Source: Archegozetes longisetosus (Eukaryota; Arthropoda; Arachnida; Sarcoptiformes; Trhypochthoniidae). From it: 64,000 bases of DNA. Below the pieces are notes generated by a model. The model was not told the origin of the DNA, ran no database searches, and was given only the letters and a program-made list of their open reading frames with translations. Location: contig JAEMBT020000003.1 in the NCBI GenBank assembly GCA_018873245.2, forward strand, positions 10,115,843-10,179,842, read 5' to 3'. The translations under genes and the position numbers were made by a program. Shown here in pieces: positions 34,712 to 46,264 of this stretch (the first letter of the stretch is position 1; each line of letters opens with the position of its first letter).

Positions 34712-36245
34712 GATTTAAAAGTTTTAATTTAGTTTAATTCATTTACTAAACTGTGTTTGTCTGTACTTTGGATAACGTGATGTTCAGTACAGTCTGTTCT
34801 GAATTTAATTCGCGTTGAAAAATATATCAATTTGAGGTCCTTTTAGTTTATAAAGACAATTTTAAATTTTTGGTTAAACCTCAAAATTTATTTCTTATTA
34901 ACTAAAATTATTCAAATATGAATTAAACCTAAAATCTAATAAAATTGATGAAAGTAATTAACAATATTTATACTGTATGTAAGGCCTCACATAAGTTACG
35001 ACTAAAATCCATTCTAAAAGTATTAAATCCCTTTTTAGGTTTAGATCTCACAAACATTTTTATATTAAACCAGTCAAATAGATATTCAAGTCATAAATTC
35101 AATCCCTTGTTGGCTTCAAATCACGACAAAGATTTTGATAAATTAAATGGCTTGAAGTTAAGCCACGAATCAAAGCTGAAAACAAGACAGCATTAGTCTT
35201 TTTCGATTGGTGACGGAACAAGCTCAACAAGAGTTGTCTCCCGATGACCACTTCTTCGTGACATTCAATACCACAAAGTAATGGTACACTTCGACTGCGG
35301 GCGCGTCTCCGAGGATGTGCTTTACTCAGTAACCGAGCTTTCGGTTGCATCGAATAGACCAAAATTGATGTACACAAGTAATGTTTGGCTAAAGTTTTCC
35401 AAAAATTGAAAAAGTTGGCATAAAACCGCTGACTGTTTGTTGGTTACGAATATAGTTCTGGCAACACAGTGAGAGACTCGTTCGGTTGCTTAGTCAAGAA
35501 CTGTGCCGAACAACCAAATTATGATTTAATTGAAAATGATGTAAAACTTTCATTCTTGATTCAATTCTGTTTCTACTATTCATTTAAATTCCGAAACGTT
35601 ATCCTCACACGGACTCAAGAGTCTGAGATGTTTTATTATTTTATTTTCTCAAGGCTGAAGTTGCACATAAGGTCTTTTCTGGTCGCGGAATTCCTCATAT
35701 CTTTAGACTTATGTATAATTACGGACCGCGAAATTATATTTTAGTCTATGCAACCTTTATGCAGCAATCTTTACAAAGTTTAACATGTATAAATGATCTT
35801 TTTATTTGTACAATATACATTGATTTAAGTCGCACTAATCTGTTCTTTCAGCCAGTAATTTATCAAAGGTTTTAAAGAGAGTTCTTTCAACTAATATTGA
35901 ATCGTTTGGTTTAGACTTTCTATTACCTAGACTTTCGAGTTGTGCCCAATCGAAGTCTTTCTCTTATAATAATCTTTGAGCTTTGATTGTGCACAATCTA
36001 TGATTCTATGATTTATGTTTACATAAAACATAATATACTCTAAAATTTAGTAAAAAGTGCAATTTACGATCAATGTTTCAAGAGTTATAAACTGTAATCA
36101 AAAGAAAACCTCCTGTAGTTTCATCATTAAGTTCGAGACCACAAGAATAAACAACAGAAGTTTTATAATCTGTGTACAGAATCGTATATTTGAATGAAAC
36201 TGCACTGTTCTCATCTTAAGTGACATTAAAATTTGAACTTTAGTA
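34712..36245. repeat. 1.5 kb duplicated block, copy 1 (COX11 upstream)
   Basis: Nearly identical to 46,222-46,264 joined to 48,620-50,105, in the same orientation, about 14 kb away. It starts about 40 bp upstream of the COX11 ATG, so the COX11 5' flank is duplicated without the COX11 gene. On the right, similarity ends where the element at 36,250 begins. Confidence 0.88.
34948..35560 (+). pseudogene. Unrecognised broken gene, divergent from COX11
   Basis: The ATG at 34,948 opens about 82 codons with a basic N-terminus (MKVINNIYTVCKASHKLRLK), ending at TAG near 35,193. Beyond it, separate frames give coding-like pieces: VTEQAQQELSPDDHFFVTFN, KVMVHFDCGRVSEDVLYSVT, and YSSGNTVRDSFGCLVKNCAE with a following YDLIENDVKLS. 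They need at least two frame changes. The second copy at 48.8-49.4 kb has the same breaks. It may be a pseudogene duplicated after decay, or a spliced gene whose introns I could not place. Family not recognised. Confidence 0.35.
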
Positions 36246-36249
36246 TTTA

Positions 36250-37279
36250 CGGTTAATTGTCATTAAATTGGCCACGTGTTATAAAAATCAGATAACACCA
36301 TATTTCAGTAGTACTCGATGAGAGGAATCGAATGGCATCACTCATAAAGCCCTACCCCCTTTCGTTACAGAGACATGCCTACTTTAATGTGGCACCGCCC
36401 CTTATAGTTCACGCCCACGATATGGGTGTCGTTTAAAAGCCCTCAACGAGTATTTCACAGTGGTGTAGACCACATCTTCCTAGGTCCATTAGTTGAAAAT
36501 TTATAGCCAAAAAACTATTTACATAATATACAGGGTGTTTCATTTAAATCTTGTTTAGAAAAACAGTTATATCTTTGCGACCAATTAAAATTTTGATATG
36601 AAATTATCTCCTTATACTATGGTTTATGACAATGTGTGGTAACTGTGGCGCCAACTATCTTATTAAAAACTTGAATTTGCAAACCCTTCGAAATCATGGC
36701 AAATAACTCAAGCTATGAACTTGTAACGACCCTGCATTAGAGGAGACCATCATATATAACTAAAGCTTGAAGTTCAGTAAAATCCAACTATAATCATCTG
36801 AGATAAAGACCATTGATCTTTGGACTGGATAAAATATTTAATTTAAATTTTGCACACGCGTCTTTATAATGGGCGTGTAAAAATCTTAAGCTATTCTTAA
36901 GAAAATTAAGTAAAAACTACTTCCACTTGGACTCGTATGCACATTACGGCCAGCTTTAATGTAATTTTACAATTCTGAATCACTATCACAGTCGTCGTGG
37001 AGTTCACTACGTCGAGAAGTTGCCTATAACTTTTTAACTGATGGATCTAGGAGGATGTGGCCTACACCACTGTGAAATGTTCGTCGAGGGCTTTCAAACG
37101 ACACACATATTGTGGGCGTGGACTATAAGGGAGCGGTGTCATGTTAAGTGGGCGTGTCTCTGTAACGAAATGTGTAGGGCTTGGTGAGTGATGCCATTCG
37201 ATTCCTCTCATCGAGTACTACTGAAATATGGTGTTATCTGATTTTTATAACACGTGGCCAATTTAATGACAGTTAACCG
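36250..37279. mobile_element. 1.03 kb element with ~260-bp terminal inverted repeats
   Basis: Left arm 36,250-36,513 and right arm 37,017-37,279 are inverted copies (about 90% identical by eye), starting CGGTTAA and TGTCATTAAATTGG. The flanks are TTTA on both sides (36,246-36,249 and 37,280-37,283), suggesting a 4-bp target duplication. The right TTTA contains the stop codon of FPPS-like gene C. The left flank is the end of the COX11-upstream duplicated block. The interior has no transposase. Superfamily unassigned. Confidence 0.78.
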
Positions 37280-37280
37280 T

Positions 37281-40200
37281 TTATTTACGGCGACCATAAA
37301 CTAGAGATAAAGGGAAATTAAATATTGCGCTTGGCAAGTCTGTTATATTTCTTATATGATCGATCGATTGTAAAATATCAACATAAGTATTATTTTCATA
37401 TTCTTTAAGCAAATTTTGTAAATTTAACTGATAGTAGATATCTTTGACTTGTTTAACTGATTCAGACTCTTTACGGCCATAGTGTTGTTGCAATAGAACT
37501 TTTTGTTGTTCATTGCAAACTTGTAGAGCAGTAACGATAGGCCAACAACACTTTCCATTCTCAATATCTGTTCCAACCTTTCCAGTAATGGATGAGTCAC
37601 CGAAACAGTCTATGTAGTCATCTTGAACTTGGAATAAGTGACCAAGCTTAAATGAAATCTTTTCAACAGCATCATGATCTTTCTTTGAACTCCAGTTTGA
37701 CATATACATGGCTAAAGCAAATTGAACTTGTGTTTACTAAGATAGTAGGGAACTGTTGAAGTCTCAATTTTGATGAAATTCTTTTCATGAAATAAGTATT
37801 ACATGGTTAAAAAAGTTAAGCTATTCATTTCTGCTTAAAATTATCCTTACAGAGATGAAGACCCGATAAATATTAGAGAAGTCAAACAGAAACAAATGAA
37901 GTGAATCCGGGCTAATGGGTCCTAAAGGGTTCTCCACTCTCCACCTTCATGTGTGACACGTCATTGAATTCAGTTTGTCGAGCTGAATCTTTTTATACCA
38001 CGTTTGACCATTTGCGACTCGAACCTGACCACTTCTGGCCAACTCGCGACGAAACGACCGACCTGCCAAGTGATATATCGTCGTACTGAGGATATCGAAT
38101 TGAGCATTTTGATACCTCACTCGCACAATTATCACAAGTAGTTCTCGAGATATTCATCTTTGTTTGGTTTAGTACTCGTAACGATAAACCTGGATTTCTC
38201 GAGTCAACCCAACAAGCCCGATATAAACTAAGCCATAATAGGTTAGGTCGCGAAACGACCTAACCTATTCTCCATTAGTTTATATTAAATCTGGTTTGGG
38301 TTAGAATTTGGTAAAGCCAGGTTTATTCTTTTATTGTGAGGGTTAGGTGTGGGTGGCACCTGTAAGCGATGTTAGCCCCTAGGTGACTATATACAGATAT
38401 GCTCCGTTATAGAAATTAAAAGTTGAATATCTCGAGAACTACATGAGATAATTGATCAAGTGAGATCAAAATGCTCAGTCCGATATCCTTTGCACAACGA
38501 TATATCACTTAGCTGGATCGGCCACTTCCGTCGGGAGTTGGCCAGAAGTGATCAGGTTCGAGTCGGAAGTGGTCAAGAGTGGTATCAAAATATTCAGCTC
38601 GACAAAATGAATCCAATGACGTGTCATACTTGGAGGTAGGAGTCGAGAACCCCCTTAAACCTATTAGCCCGGATTCACTCTATTTATGTATGACTTCTCT
38701 AATACTTATCTAGTCCTCATCTCTGTAAGGACCAATTTATGCGGAAATGAATACCTTAAATTTTTTAAGCATATTATATTTATTCCATAAAAAATTTTCA
38801 CTAAAATCGAGACTTCTACAGTTTCCTGCTATTCCTTGTAAGTCACTAACTAGTACTGCTGAGCAGGTTCGGGTTCCAGAGGTTCGTATATGAACCTCAA
38901 ACCTGAACCCGAACCTCTTTTACCAATTTAAACCTCGAAACTTTTATAATGTTGGAACCTCGAACTCGAACCCGAACCTAAAGGTTCTGCATACTGTGAA
39001 CCTCGAACCTCTACAACTTTTATGTAGACTATTTTGTATATTTGAGATAGCAAACAATATTCTCGAATATGATAATACAATAAAGTATTGCATGTGTTTA
39101 AACTCTTGGTTGGATTATTTTGATAATTAAAACCCTTATTTAGAATTCTATTATTTGCATCATTTTTCAAACAAATATAAAAGTATATTAATAAATATGA
39201 TGACAATTATAATTTTAATTCTTGTAATTTAAAATATTGATTTAAGTAGAGGTTCAAGACTAGAACCCGAACCTGAGTCTAAACCTGAGGTTCAGGTTCA
39301 GGCTCGAGTTCGAGAGGTTCATTTATGCTCAGCACTACTAACTAGTCAATAATTTAAGCCAATTATTGCGTCTCATGCAAGCATAACTTAAATTTCACTG
39401 TTACTAAGTTATGTTAATCAAGCATTCTTATCAGCATAAGTTTTTATATAAGTTAAGTTAGTTTAGTTCGTAACGCTACACTAATCACTAACGTAACGCT
39501 ACGTAACCAAAATCAAGTAATCCACTAACAATAAAAGTAGTATCATTTAATCATCACATACCGAGTCTCACGGATGATGCGAATGGATAGGATGCCTTGT
39601 ATTTAACTATTGCTGAATACTTGTCGATTGTATAAGTGTTTAGATTTGTTTTAATTCCTGGTGGATTCACTAGTAAATCCATACATTGTCCGTATGATGC
39701 TAATCGAATTGTCTAAAAGAGTTTAAAAAATAATTTTTGATCCGATAATTAAGTGATTAAATATCAGACTTAAAATCAAATTCTGTTTTTATTTTTTTAC
39801 TTTAACAGAAAAGTTATTTTACAGTGAACATTTAATAAATTATCTATACTTTTAATCAGAAATGAATAGAAAATTTGGTTCCTTTATTAATAAAGATCTA
39901 ATATGGAATAACTTTTGGGGAATTCTAATTTTATTATGAGTTCTCATCAATGCTCCTGTAATATGTTAGGAAAAATAAAAATATTTTTGATAATTTGAAC
40001 AACGTATTCTCTTCGATAAATTTCGAAGCAGTTTTGAATAAGCGAAACACTCAGAAGTTTAACTTTAAATTTGAAAAGCACTTAAAGCGGCCACTTTAAG
40101 CTTATCAAAATGAACTCAATGGGTTGCTATTATATATTAGGAATAAACACCTTAGGATGTTGAGATATTGAAAATATTTTTAAAACATGAAAAGCTAATT

Positions 40201-41602
40201 TTTTATAAATTGACATCTCTAATATATAAAAATATTTAGAAAGGATAAAAGAAATAACTCTTTTTAAAAGAATTAAGTCACAAACAAAAGACTGAAAAAA
40301 GTGAATGGAAATTATGTAGTGAATAATAGGTTTGCATAAAAAACCATTCTAGCCTCAACATTCTTACTTCGAACAGACATCAAATTAATCAATTGATTGT
40401 ATTTAAAAGACAAAGTAACTATGAATACAAAAATATCATAATAATGAAAAGTAATTGTTTTGTATTATAATATGACTCGAATATAACATCTGAAAACTCT
40501 CCACCTAAGTTTTGGAGATTATTATCGCATGCATAAACAAAAATTGGCGAAACTTTTCTATAATCATGACGATTATTAATTTTTAAACATAAATTAAAAG
40601 TCACATATATGTAGATTGATTGCAGCTAAAAATATTCAATTATTAGTGAATTTAAGAATTTTTTAATTAAAAATTTCGAACACAAAAGAGTTGCAAAATT
40701 TTTACGATGTGTTAACACAAAAGTTCAAATTTCGATATATAATAGTTATCATAGTTTGTGTTTTAGTAAAATTATTCTGAAATATTTACTTTATATTTCA
40801 TAATAGAATCGAATGAACAAAATAAATATTTTAAAAGTTATATACAGATACTTTTCTGAATATATAATAACAACCCGTTATGTCTCAATTACCTCAAGCA
40901 TTAATTCAAGTAGATTTCCATAGTAGGGCTTATCGTGAAAGTATAATCTCATCAAATAAAACATTCCTGATTCAAGAAGAGCTGCATCATTACATGCCAT
41001 TAGACCGACTTCATCCTTAATTGAATGAAAAATTAATAAATCACTGTTGATAGGCCAACATGAATAATAATTTTTATGAGCATAATTATAAAACATATGA
41101 CAATCACTTAATCAGAAGTAAAGTTTACCTTTCTGTACCAACACGGCTGTCCTCTTCTTGTGATTGAATTGTCCATAATGTCGTCTAAAACTACAAAGTA
41201 TGCCTGAAGAAGCTCGAGACACCATCCAAGAACTCTTGCGTTATGCATATCTTTATCACTTCTATCATGATCCGCAGATAATAAATGATAAGTTAAGACC
41301 AGAGATAGTCCGAGAGTATTTTTTCCACGTAACACATTGTAGTCGATAACTTCCTTAAGCCGTTCATTTACTTTAGAATATTCCAAGCATTTGTAAGGAT
41401 TTTTATTAAGATCCGTCAGAATTTGATTATATGTCTCATTAAAAAGAACCAGTTCATTATGAATATTTCTCATTTTCTCAAGAATTTCTGATGAATTGAT
41501 TGGTTGTGAAGTGACTGAACTCGACTTATTTCTTACAACGATTTTCAATATAGAAAATCTATTTGAAACATCATCTATACTTTTTCTAATTACTCTAATC
41601 AT
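37281..41602 (-). CDS. FPPS-derived gene C, possible IDS-type terpene synthase
   Basis: Four exons on the minus strand: 41,602-41,129, 41,015-40,893, 39,712-39,562 and 37,711-37,281. All splice sites are GT-AG with the same phases as genes A and B. The protein has about 392 residues and its frame is open. The aspartate-rich motifs are kept (LQAYFVVLDDIMD; QVQDDYIDCFGD), as are RRGQPCWYRK and TGKVG. Two diphosphate-binding sites are changed. The usual GK-x-N-R-G reads GKNTLG, so the Arg that binds isopentenyl diphosphate is Leu. The usual VKYKT reads VKYKA, so the Thr of the allylic site is Ala. Such losses with intact DD-x-x-D motifs are characteristic of FPPS-derived terpene synthases in insects. 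An inactive or altered prenyl synthase is the alternative. Intron 3 (about 1.85 kb) contains nested mobile elements. Confidence 0.85.
37795..38765. mobile_element. Palindromic MITE split by a foldback element
   Basis: The arms at about 37,795-37,890 and 38,688-38,765 are inverted copies containing CTTACAGAGATGA and TATTAGAGAAGTCA. The interior has been replaced or interrupted by the foldback element. It lies in intron 3 of gene C. Confidence 0.65.
37901..38678. mobile_element. Foldback (MULE-like) element, ~780-bp copy
   Basis: It starts GTGAATCCGGGCTAATGGG and ends TATTAGCCCGGATTCAC. It has the same internal hairpin (AGGTCGCGAAACGACCTAAC near 38,250) and the same CTCGAGATAT words in each arm as the other copies. 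No 9-bp duplication was recognised here because the flanks belong to the disrupted palindromic MITE. This is the longest copy in the window. Confidence 0.78.
38854..39337. mobile_element. Non-autonomous hAT element with GAACC-rich ends
   Basis: A perfect 8-bp duplication CTAACTAG (38,846-38,853 and 39,338-39,345) surrounds ends TACTGCTGAGCA and, inverted, TAGTGCTGAGCA. Both subterminal zones are built of repeated GAACC(C/T)GAAC words in inverted orientation. It is non-coding and sits in intron 3 of gene C. Confidence 0.82.
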
Positions 41603-42262
41603 ATTGTGTTTATACGAGTTTTTATTCTAAGAATCAATTTTATATAAATGGCACTATTTTTTAAACAATTTTATTGATGTCTCAGAGAAATTTACGACGC
41701 ATTAAAATGGCTTTAAAGTTAATTAGTGAGTCATGAACAGGTTTGATGGATAATTAAAACTAGTTTCGCTTTCAAATTTTCAATGTCACTAGTATTTAGA
41801 TTTCAATTTCTTATTAAATTATTAATACAATTTTAATACAAAAAATCAATAGTTATTGATCAAAGTATTTTTCAATATAGGCTTTTACAATGATAAATAT
41901 TACCTAGAAATTTAAGATTTGTAAACAAACTATTTAAAACTTGAGAGTGTTAAGATATTTAGCATTAATTTTAAAAACACAATCTTTTCTAATCTTTTTC
42001 ACTCAAACAATTTTGATATACAATGCAAGCATTACAATGTTTAATTCAATTCATTTCGCTTTCGAAAAGCAAAGCATCACAAATTAAAACTAGCTCAAGA
42101 AAAATTTATTTCAAGGTTAACAAGAGACATAAAATTCTTTTAGTACTTAAAAATATTGTAGAAAATTCCAAAGAAATCTAAAGAATTTACTCCAATTAAA
42201 TTCAAGTTTCAGCTATATGTAATGAAACAATTTTTATCAATGAAATATCAGACTTTTAAAGC
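41603..42262 (-). promoter_or_regulatory. 5' flank of gene C with TATA box
   Basis: A TATATAAAA-type box (fwd 41,639-41,648) lies about 37-46 bp upstream of the ATG, matching genes A and B. The remaining 600 bp shows no gene. Confidence 0.45.
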
Positions 42263-42656
42263 GGAAGTAAACTTTCCTCATAATAATTGAGCGCATACTC
42301 TATCGTGGCGTGAATAAAAATTCATTAACTAAAACTTTCAATTAAAATTTCTGTTCATAAGGGAATCATATTTTATTTTAATAAATTTGAGCGCATGCTA
42401 CTAAATGATAATAAATTATTGAAACGTTTGTTTATAGAAAGTCATTTTTACGACTAATACTAGATTTAAATTAATAGTTATCTTTGATATACAAACTTTT
42501 ATTTTTTCGATGACTTAACATTGATTAATTTAGCCAAGAAAAATTATTTCTTCGTGAAGTATATAAAGCGTTATTCATTTAATGTTTAGTCTTTAAATTT
42601 TTTGTTTACGCCACGGTACAGTATGCGCTCAACTATTATAAGGAAAGTTTACTTCC
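42263..42656. mobile_element. 394-bp MITE
   Basis: Ends GGAAGTAAACTTTCCT and the inverse at 42,641-42,656. The inverted repeats continue for about 60 bp (TTGAGCGCATACT and GCCACG/CGTGGC). Non-coding. Confidence 0.72.
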
Positions 42657-43340
42657 AAGTTATTATTTGTCTCACGAGAAAGTGGATTGAATAGGAGTCA
42701 AATAGCATTAATTGAGGTGTGATTGAGGAGACATCTTATGCGATAAATCTACAAATAACCAAGAGCACTATTCAAATATATTAAAACGTAACTTAATACA
42801 GATTCAGTTAATGTAATTATTACAATAATTGTATTCATTCAAAATATTATAAATAATCTTATCTTCTATCCAATAGTCAGATTCTATTCTATTAACATGT
42901 GTAATTATTATAATTATAAAACATAAGTTATGTACAGTTTTTGACAAAAGTGTCCTACCAGTTTTTGTGGAATTTATAGTAGTAAAAATTAATGTATTTT
43001 AATGAAATTTTTTAGAATGAACTACATGTTGAGGCCGGCATCATGCTAGGTTGGCGTTGTTCCTTGTAAGATAGATGAAATATCCAAGTAAATTTCTTCG
43101 GAAAAATTGAAATGAGAATATTTTTAATTCTGATGAATTGACATTAAACTAGATAAAAATTCATTGAATAGGTGTATTTTTTATTGTTTGTCTAAAACTA
43201 CAGTTATAAATAGTCGAAAAGTGATTTTTCGAAAAATCATAACTTTTTAATCTGAAGGGATAGAATCATGATCTCAACGTCAAATTGCAAATAATTTAAA
43301 TATTTATTAGAAAATTCGATGAGAACCTATTCTTTATCAA
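42657..43340. other. Intergenic, no gene seen
   Basis: AT-rich sequence with nothing recognised. Confidence 0.6.
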
Positions 43341-43928
43341 CCCTCGAACACCCAAGGTGGGGTCATTTTGACTCCAGAGCAGCAAAAATTGAATTTTTAA
43401 TTCATTTCTTCAAATTAATTCATAATCTTGCACGTATTCTTAGTTTTAGGTATGAGTTATAAGATACAAAAGTAATTTCATACAAACAAAGGAAGCATTG
43501 AGAGTCATAAACAATTTAGAATATAAACAAAGTATAAAAGTAAGCATTTGCATAAAATTTTCTATTAGGTTGTTTCATTTCTTTATTTCTGGTGCATTAC
43601 TAATAGTTTTCTTTGTTTATTGAAAATAAAATGTCACAATTTTCAGTTTCATTTTCATTTTATTCGGATATTATATTATTTCTAAATACGTTGTACTAAT
43701 TATGATTTAATTTTTGAATATTTGTTAAATCGTAGCACGCCGACTCGGGATATAAATGCGGCGGTCCTGCAGAGCTCCACCTTCGCGTTGGTGCAGGATG
43801 GGCAACAGCAAGATTCGCTGGCTAACAGGGCAAATAAAAACATGGAATAAATAAAAATGAGTCATTTGTAATATATTCTATGTAAAACAGTGTGGGGTCA
43901 TTTCGACACCACGTTGGGTGTGCGAAGG
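43341..43928. mobile_element. piggyBac-like non-autonomous element
   Basis: The right flank is TTAA (43,929-43,932) and the left is TCAA, a likely mutated TTAA. The ends are CCCTCGAACACCCAA and, inverted, CCTTCGCACACCCAA, both followed by a GTGG-GTC stretch. TTAA targets and CCY-starting ends are piggyBac hallmarks. A GC-rich island of about 100 bp (43,735-43,835) inside may be transposase debris but was not recognised. Confidence 0.65.
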
Positions 43929-44230
43929 TTAAATACAGTAACATATAGTCTGACTAGTAATTTTGCATAATAGATCGAGCGATGTAATAATAATTCAACA
44001 CTTTCAAAGTCTAGGCAGATCTATTATATGCAGTGCGCGAGGCTGGACTATAGCAAATGTAGACGGGTATGTTCCCAACGTCGTAGATGCATAAATTGTA
44101 CATCGTTGGACTCGTCTCAATCATACGAGTCGATTGAGACCATACTCGAGGTCATCCGAGGCCAACATAGAAATTCGAGTTTATTTGATCTAATAAGTCG
44201 AATTTCGACTCGAGCTTTGTTTGACAAACA

Positions 44231-45000
44231 GAACATAGAAAACTGAAGAAAAATTAAACATATGTGATCTTAAGGTCACTTTCATGGCTACTTCCAGACT
44301 ATTTTCATTCAATTTCTTCAACTTGAGTTAGTATGTCCCAATGTAGAAATATAAGTTATACATCATTGAAATCTTCCTGGCCATACTAATCGAATGAGCT
44401 CATACTCGAGATCATTCAAATTCATTTAACGTCATTTAATTTTTTCGAATTTGAATGTCGAATTTCGGGTTAACTCTAATACGAAGTGTATCTCAATTCA
44501 GACATATAATAACTGGGGAACAATACTTAAAATGTTTTTTCAATCTTATTTTAACACTTAGAATCTTTAATTTTTTTCATGTTATGGCTAATAAGATTAT
44601 AAAAAGCTCGGAATCGAAGATTATTTCTAATCAGTGTATTACAGGAATATTTTGACGTTATAATGGTTTTGTGAAAAAGTGCGAATTTAATCTGTCTAGA
44701 ATTATTTCAAGTGATTAATCTTATACATTTTAAAACTGAAATACACTTCGTATTAGAGTCAACCCGAAATTCGACATTCAAATTCGAAAAAATTAAATGA
44801 CGTTAAATGAATTTGAATGATCTCGAGTATGAGCTCATCAATTAGTATGGCCAGGAAGATTTCAATGATGTATAACTTATATTTCTACATTGGGACATAA
44901 TCACTCACGTTGAAGAAATTGAATGAAAATGGTTTGGAAGTGGCCATGAAAGTGACTTTAAGGTCACATATCTTTAATTTGTCTTCAGTTTTCTATGTTC
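44231..45000. mobile_element. 770-bp foldback element
   Basis: Arms of about 265 bp (44,231-44,500 and 44,735-45,000) are inverted copies starting GAACATAGAAAACTGAAG. The spacer of about 230 bp is non-coding. A diverged relative of the arm (about 44,090-44,220: CATACTCGAG and TCGAATTTCG words) lies directly upstream. No target duplication was identified. Confidence 0.72.
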
Positions 45001-45629
45001 TATTTATCAATATTTCTGTTTGAATAAGAAATATTGAAAAGCTGAGTATGAAACCTGTAATTATCTTTCATTTTTGAGAAATCATGAAAAAGCTTATGGC
45101 ACAAATAATATTGTATACAGTGACGTTACCTCAATCAATTTAATTAAGGTATTGAATATTTAAAGAAATTAACTTCAAACTAATGCCAAGTTATTTAGTA
45201 CTTATTAATTTTTGCATATCCCACATATAATATAAGTCACCACAGTAGCGACACCATATTTCAACAATATAATCAAAAGTTTTGTTTTCTTACTGCTCTG
45301 AAAGACCAACTGGAAATATTTAAAAATGTACCCTATGGTTTAAATCTCTTTATATGGCGACTTAATAAATAAATTAATGAAAAGATTTGGAAAATCGGAA
45401 TGAAACTCAGTTGATGGATTATAAATGACTTTGAAAACAACGATGATTGATATTATGAAAGGAAAAAAGAAAGTGTTGAAAAATAGGACTAAATATCGTC
45501 ACTTGAAACAAATTGAAATAATTTGAACCTTAACTAAGAGATGTTATATAAAAAAAATATCTATATTATTATGAAATCAATTTAACTCAACTTTTGAATC
45601 CATTAGACTACGTCTCGGGGAGCGGAAGT
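45001..45629. other. Intergenic, no gene seen
   Basis: AT-rich sequence with nothing recognised. Confidence 0.6.
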
Positions 45630-46225
45630 GTTATGCAGATATGAATTCTCTGATTTTAAATCAGTTTTTCATTCTCTTAAAGTAGTTTGTCAAACATTTA
45701 TCTTTAAAATGCTTTATATTTTATGTAATGCTTTACTAACACTTTGAGGGTTATCATTGCATTAACATTTGCTATGAAATGCGGTGAATATTTTAAAAGA
45801 ATAACAATTCAGACCTTTTTTGCTTATATAAGATATGTTTAAAAAAACCTGTAAAAAGAGTCAGTCTTTGGGCGGAGGCCTCGAGAAGAGGACCTCATTA
45901 TGCCTCTGAGTGAAAGTTGAAAAGTGTTAGAAAGAAGTAAAATCTTTTAATTTGAAAACTTTTAAATATGTTTATAATATTTTAATGTATCAATCAAATA
46001 ATGAAGTCATGTCTAGATCTTATGCTATATTTCTTTTATATATTTGTTATTAAATATTATTTTAAATACTTATAATTTTTTAAGAAAATAAAAGATTGCA
46101 AACAAAGTCTAATATCACTAAGATGTTAATAGAATATTTGTTTCAGAGTTCTAGATAAATAATTAGTTTAGTCCCCAGTTATGCGTTTAGGTTTATGAGC
46201 TCGAACCAGAACGGCATAACATAAA
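45630..46225. repeat. Repeat matching the inverted-repeat arms, pre-insertion form
   Basis: Positions 45,630-46,105 match 12,300-12,785, and 46,135-46,220 match 14,160-14,188 plus 14,790-14,872. The mariner and the foldback element are absent here, so this is the empty-site form of the arms. Confidence 0.8.
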
Positions 46226-46264
46226 AGTTTTAATTTAATTTAATTCATTTACTAAACTGTGTTT

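Noticed and set aside
35099-35377. Minus-strand open frame of 92 codons upstream of COX11
   Set aside because: Antisense to more convincing plus-strand coding pieces and not preserved in length in the second copy.
38928-39206. 92-codon minus-strand open frame in intron 3 of gene C
   Set aside because: Lies in a 484-bp non-autonomous hAT element with repetitive ends; no transposase similarity seen.
43735-43835. GC-rich island considered as a CpG-rich promoter or bacterial insert
   Set aside because: Only about 100 bp, inside a piggyBac-like element; no bacterial gene recognised.
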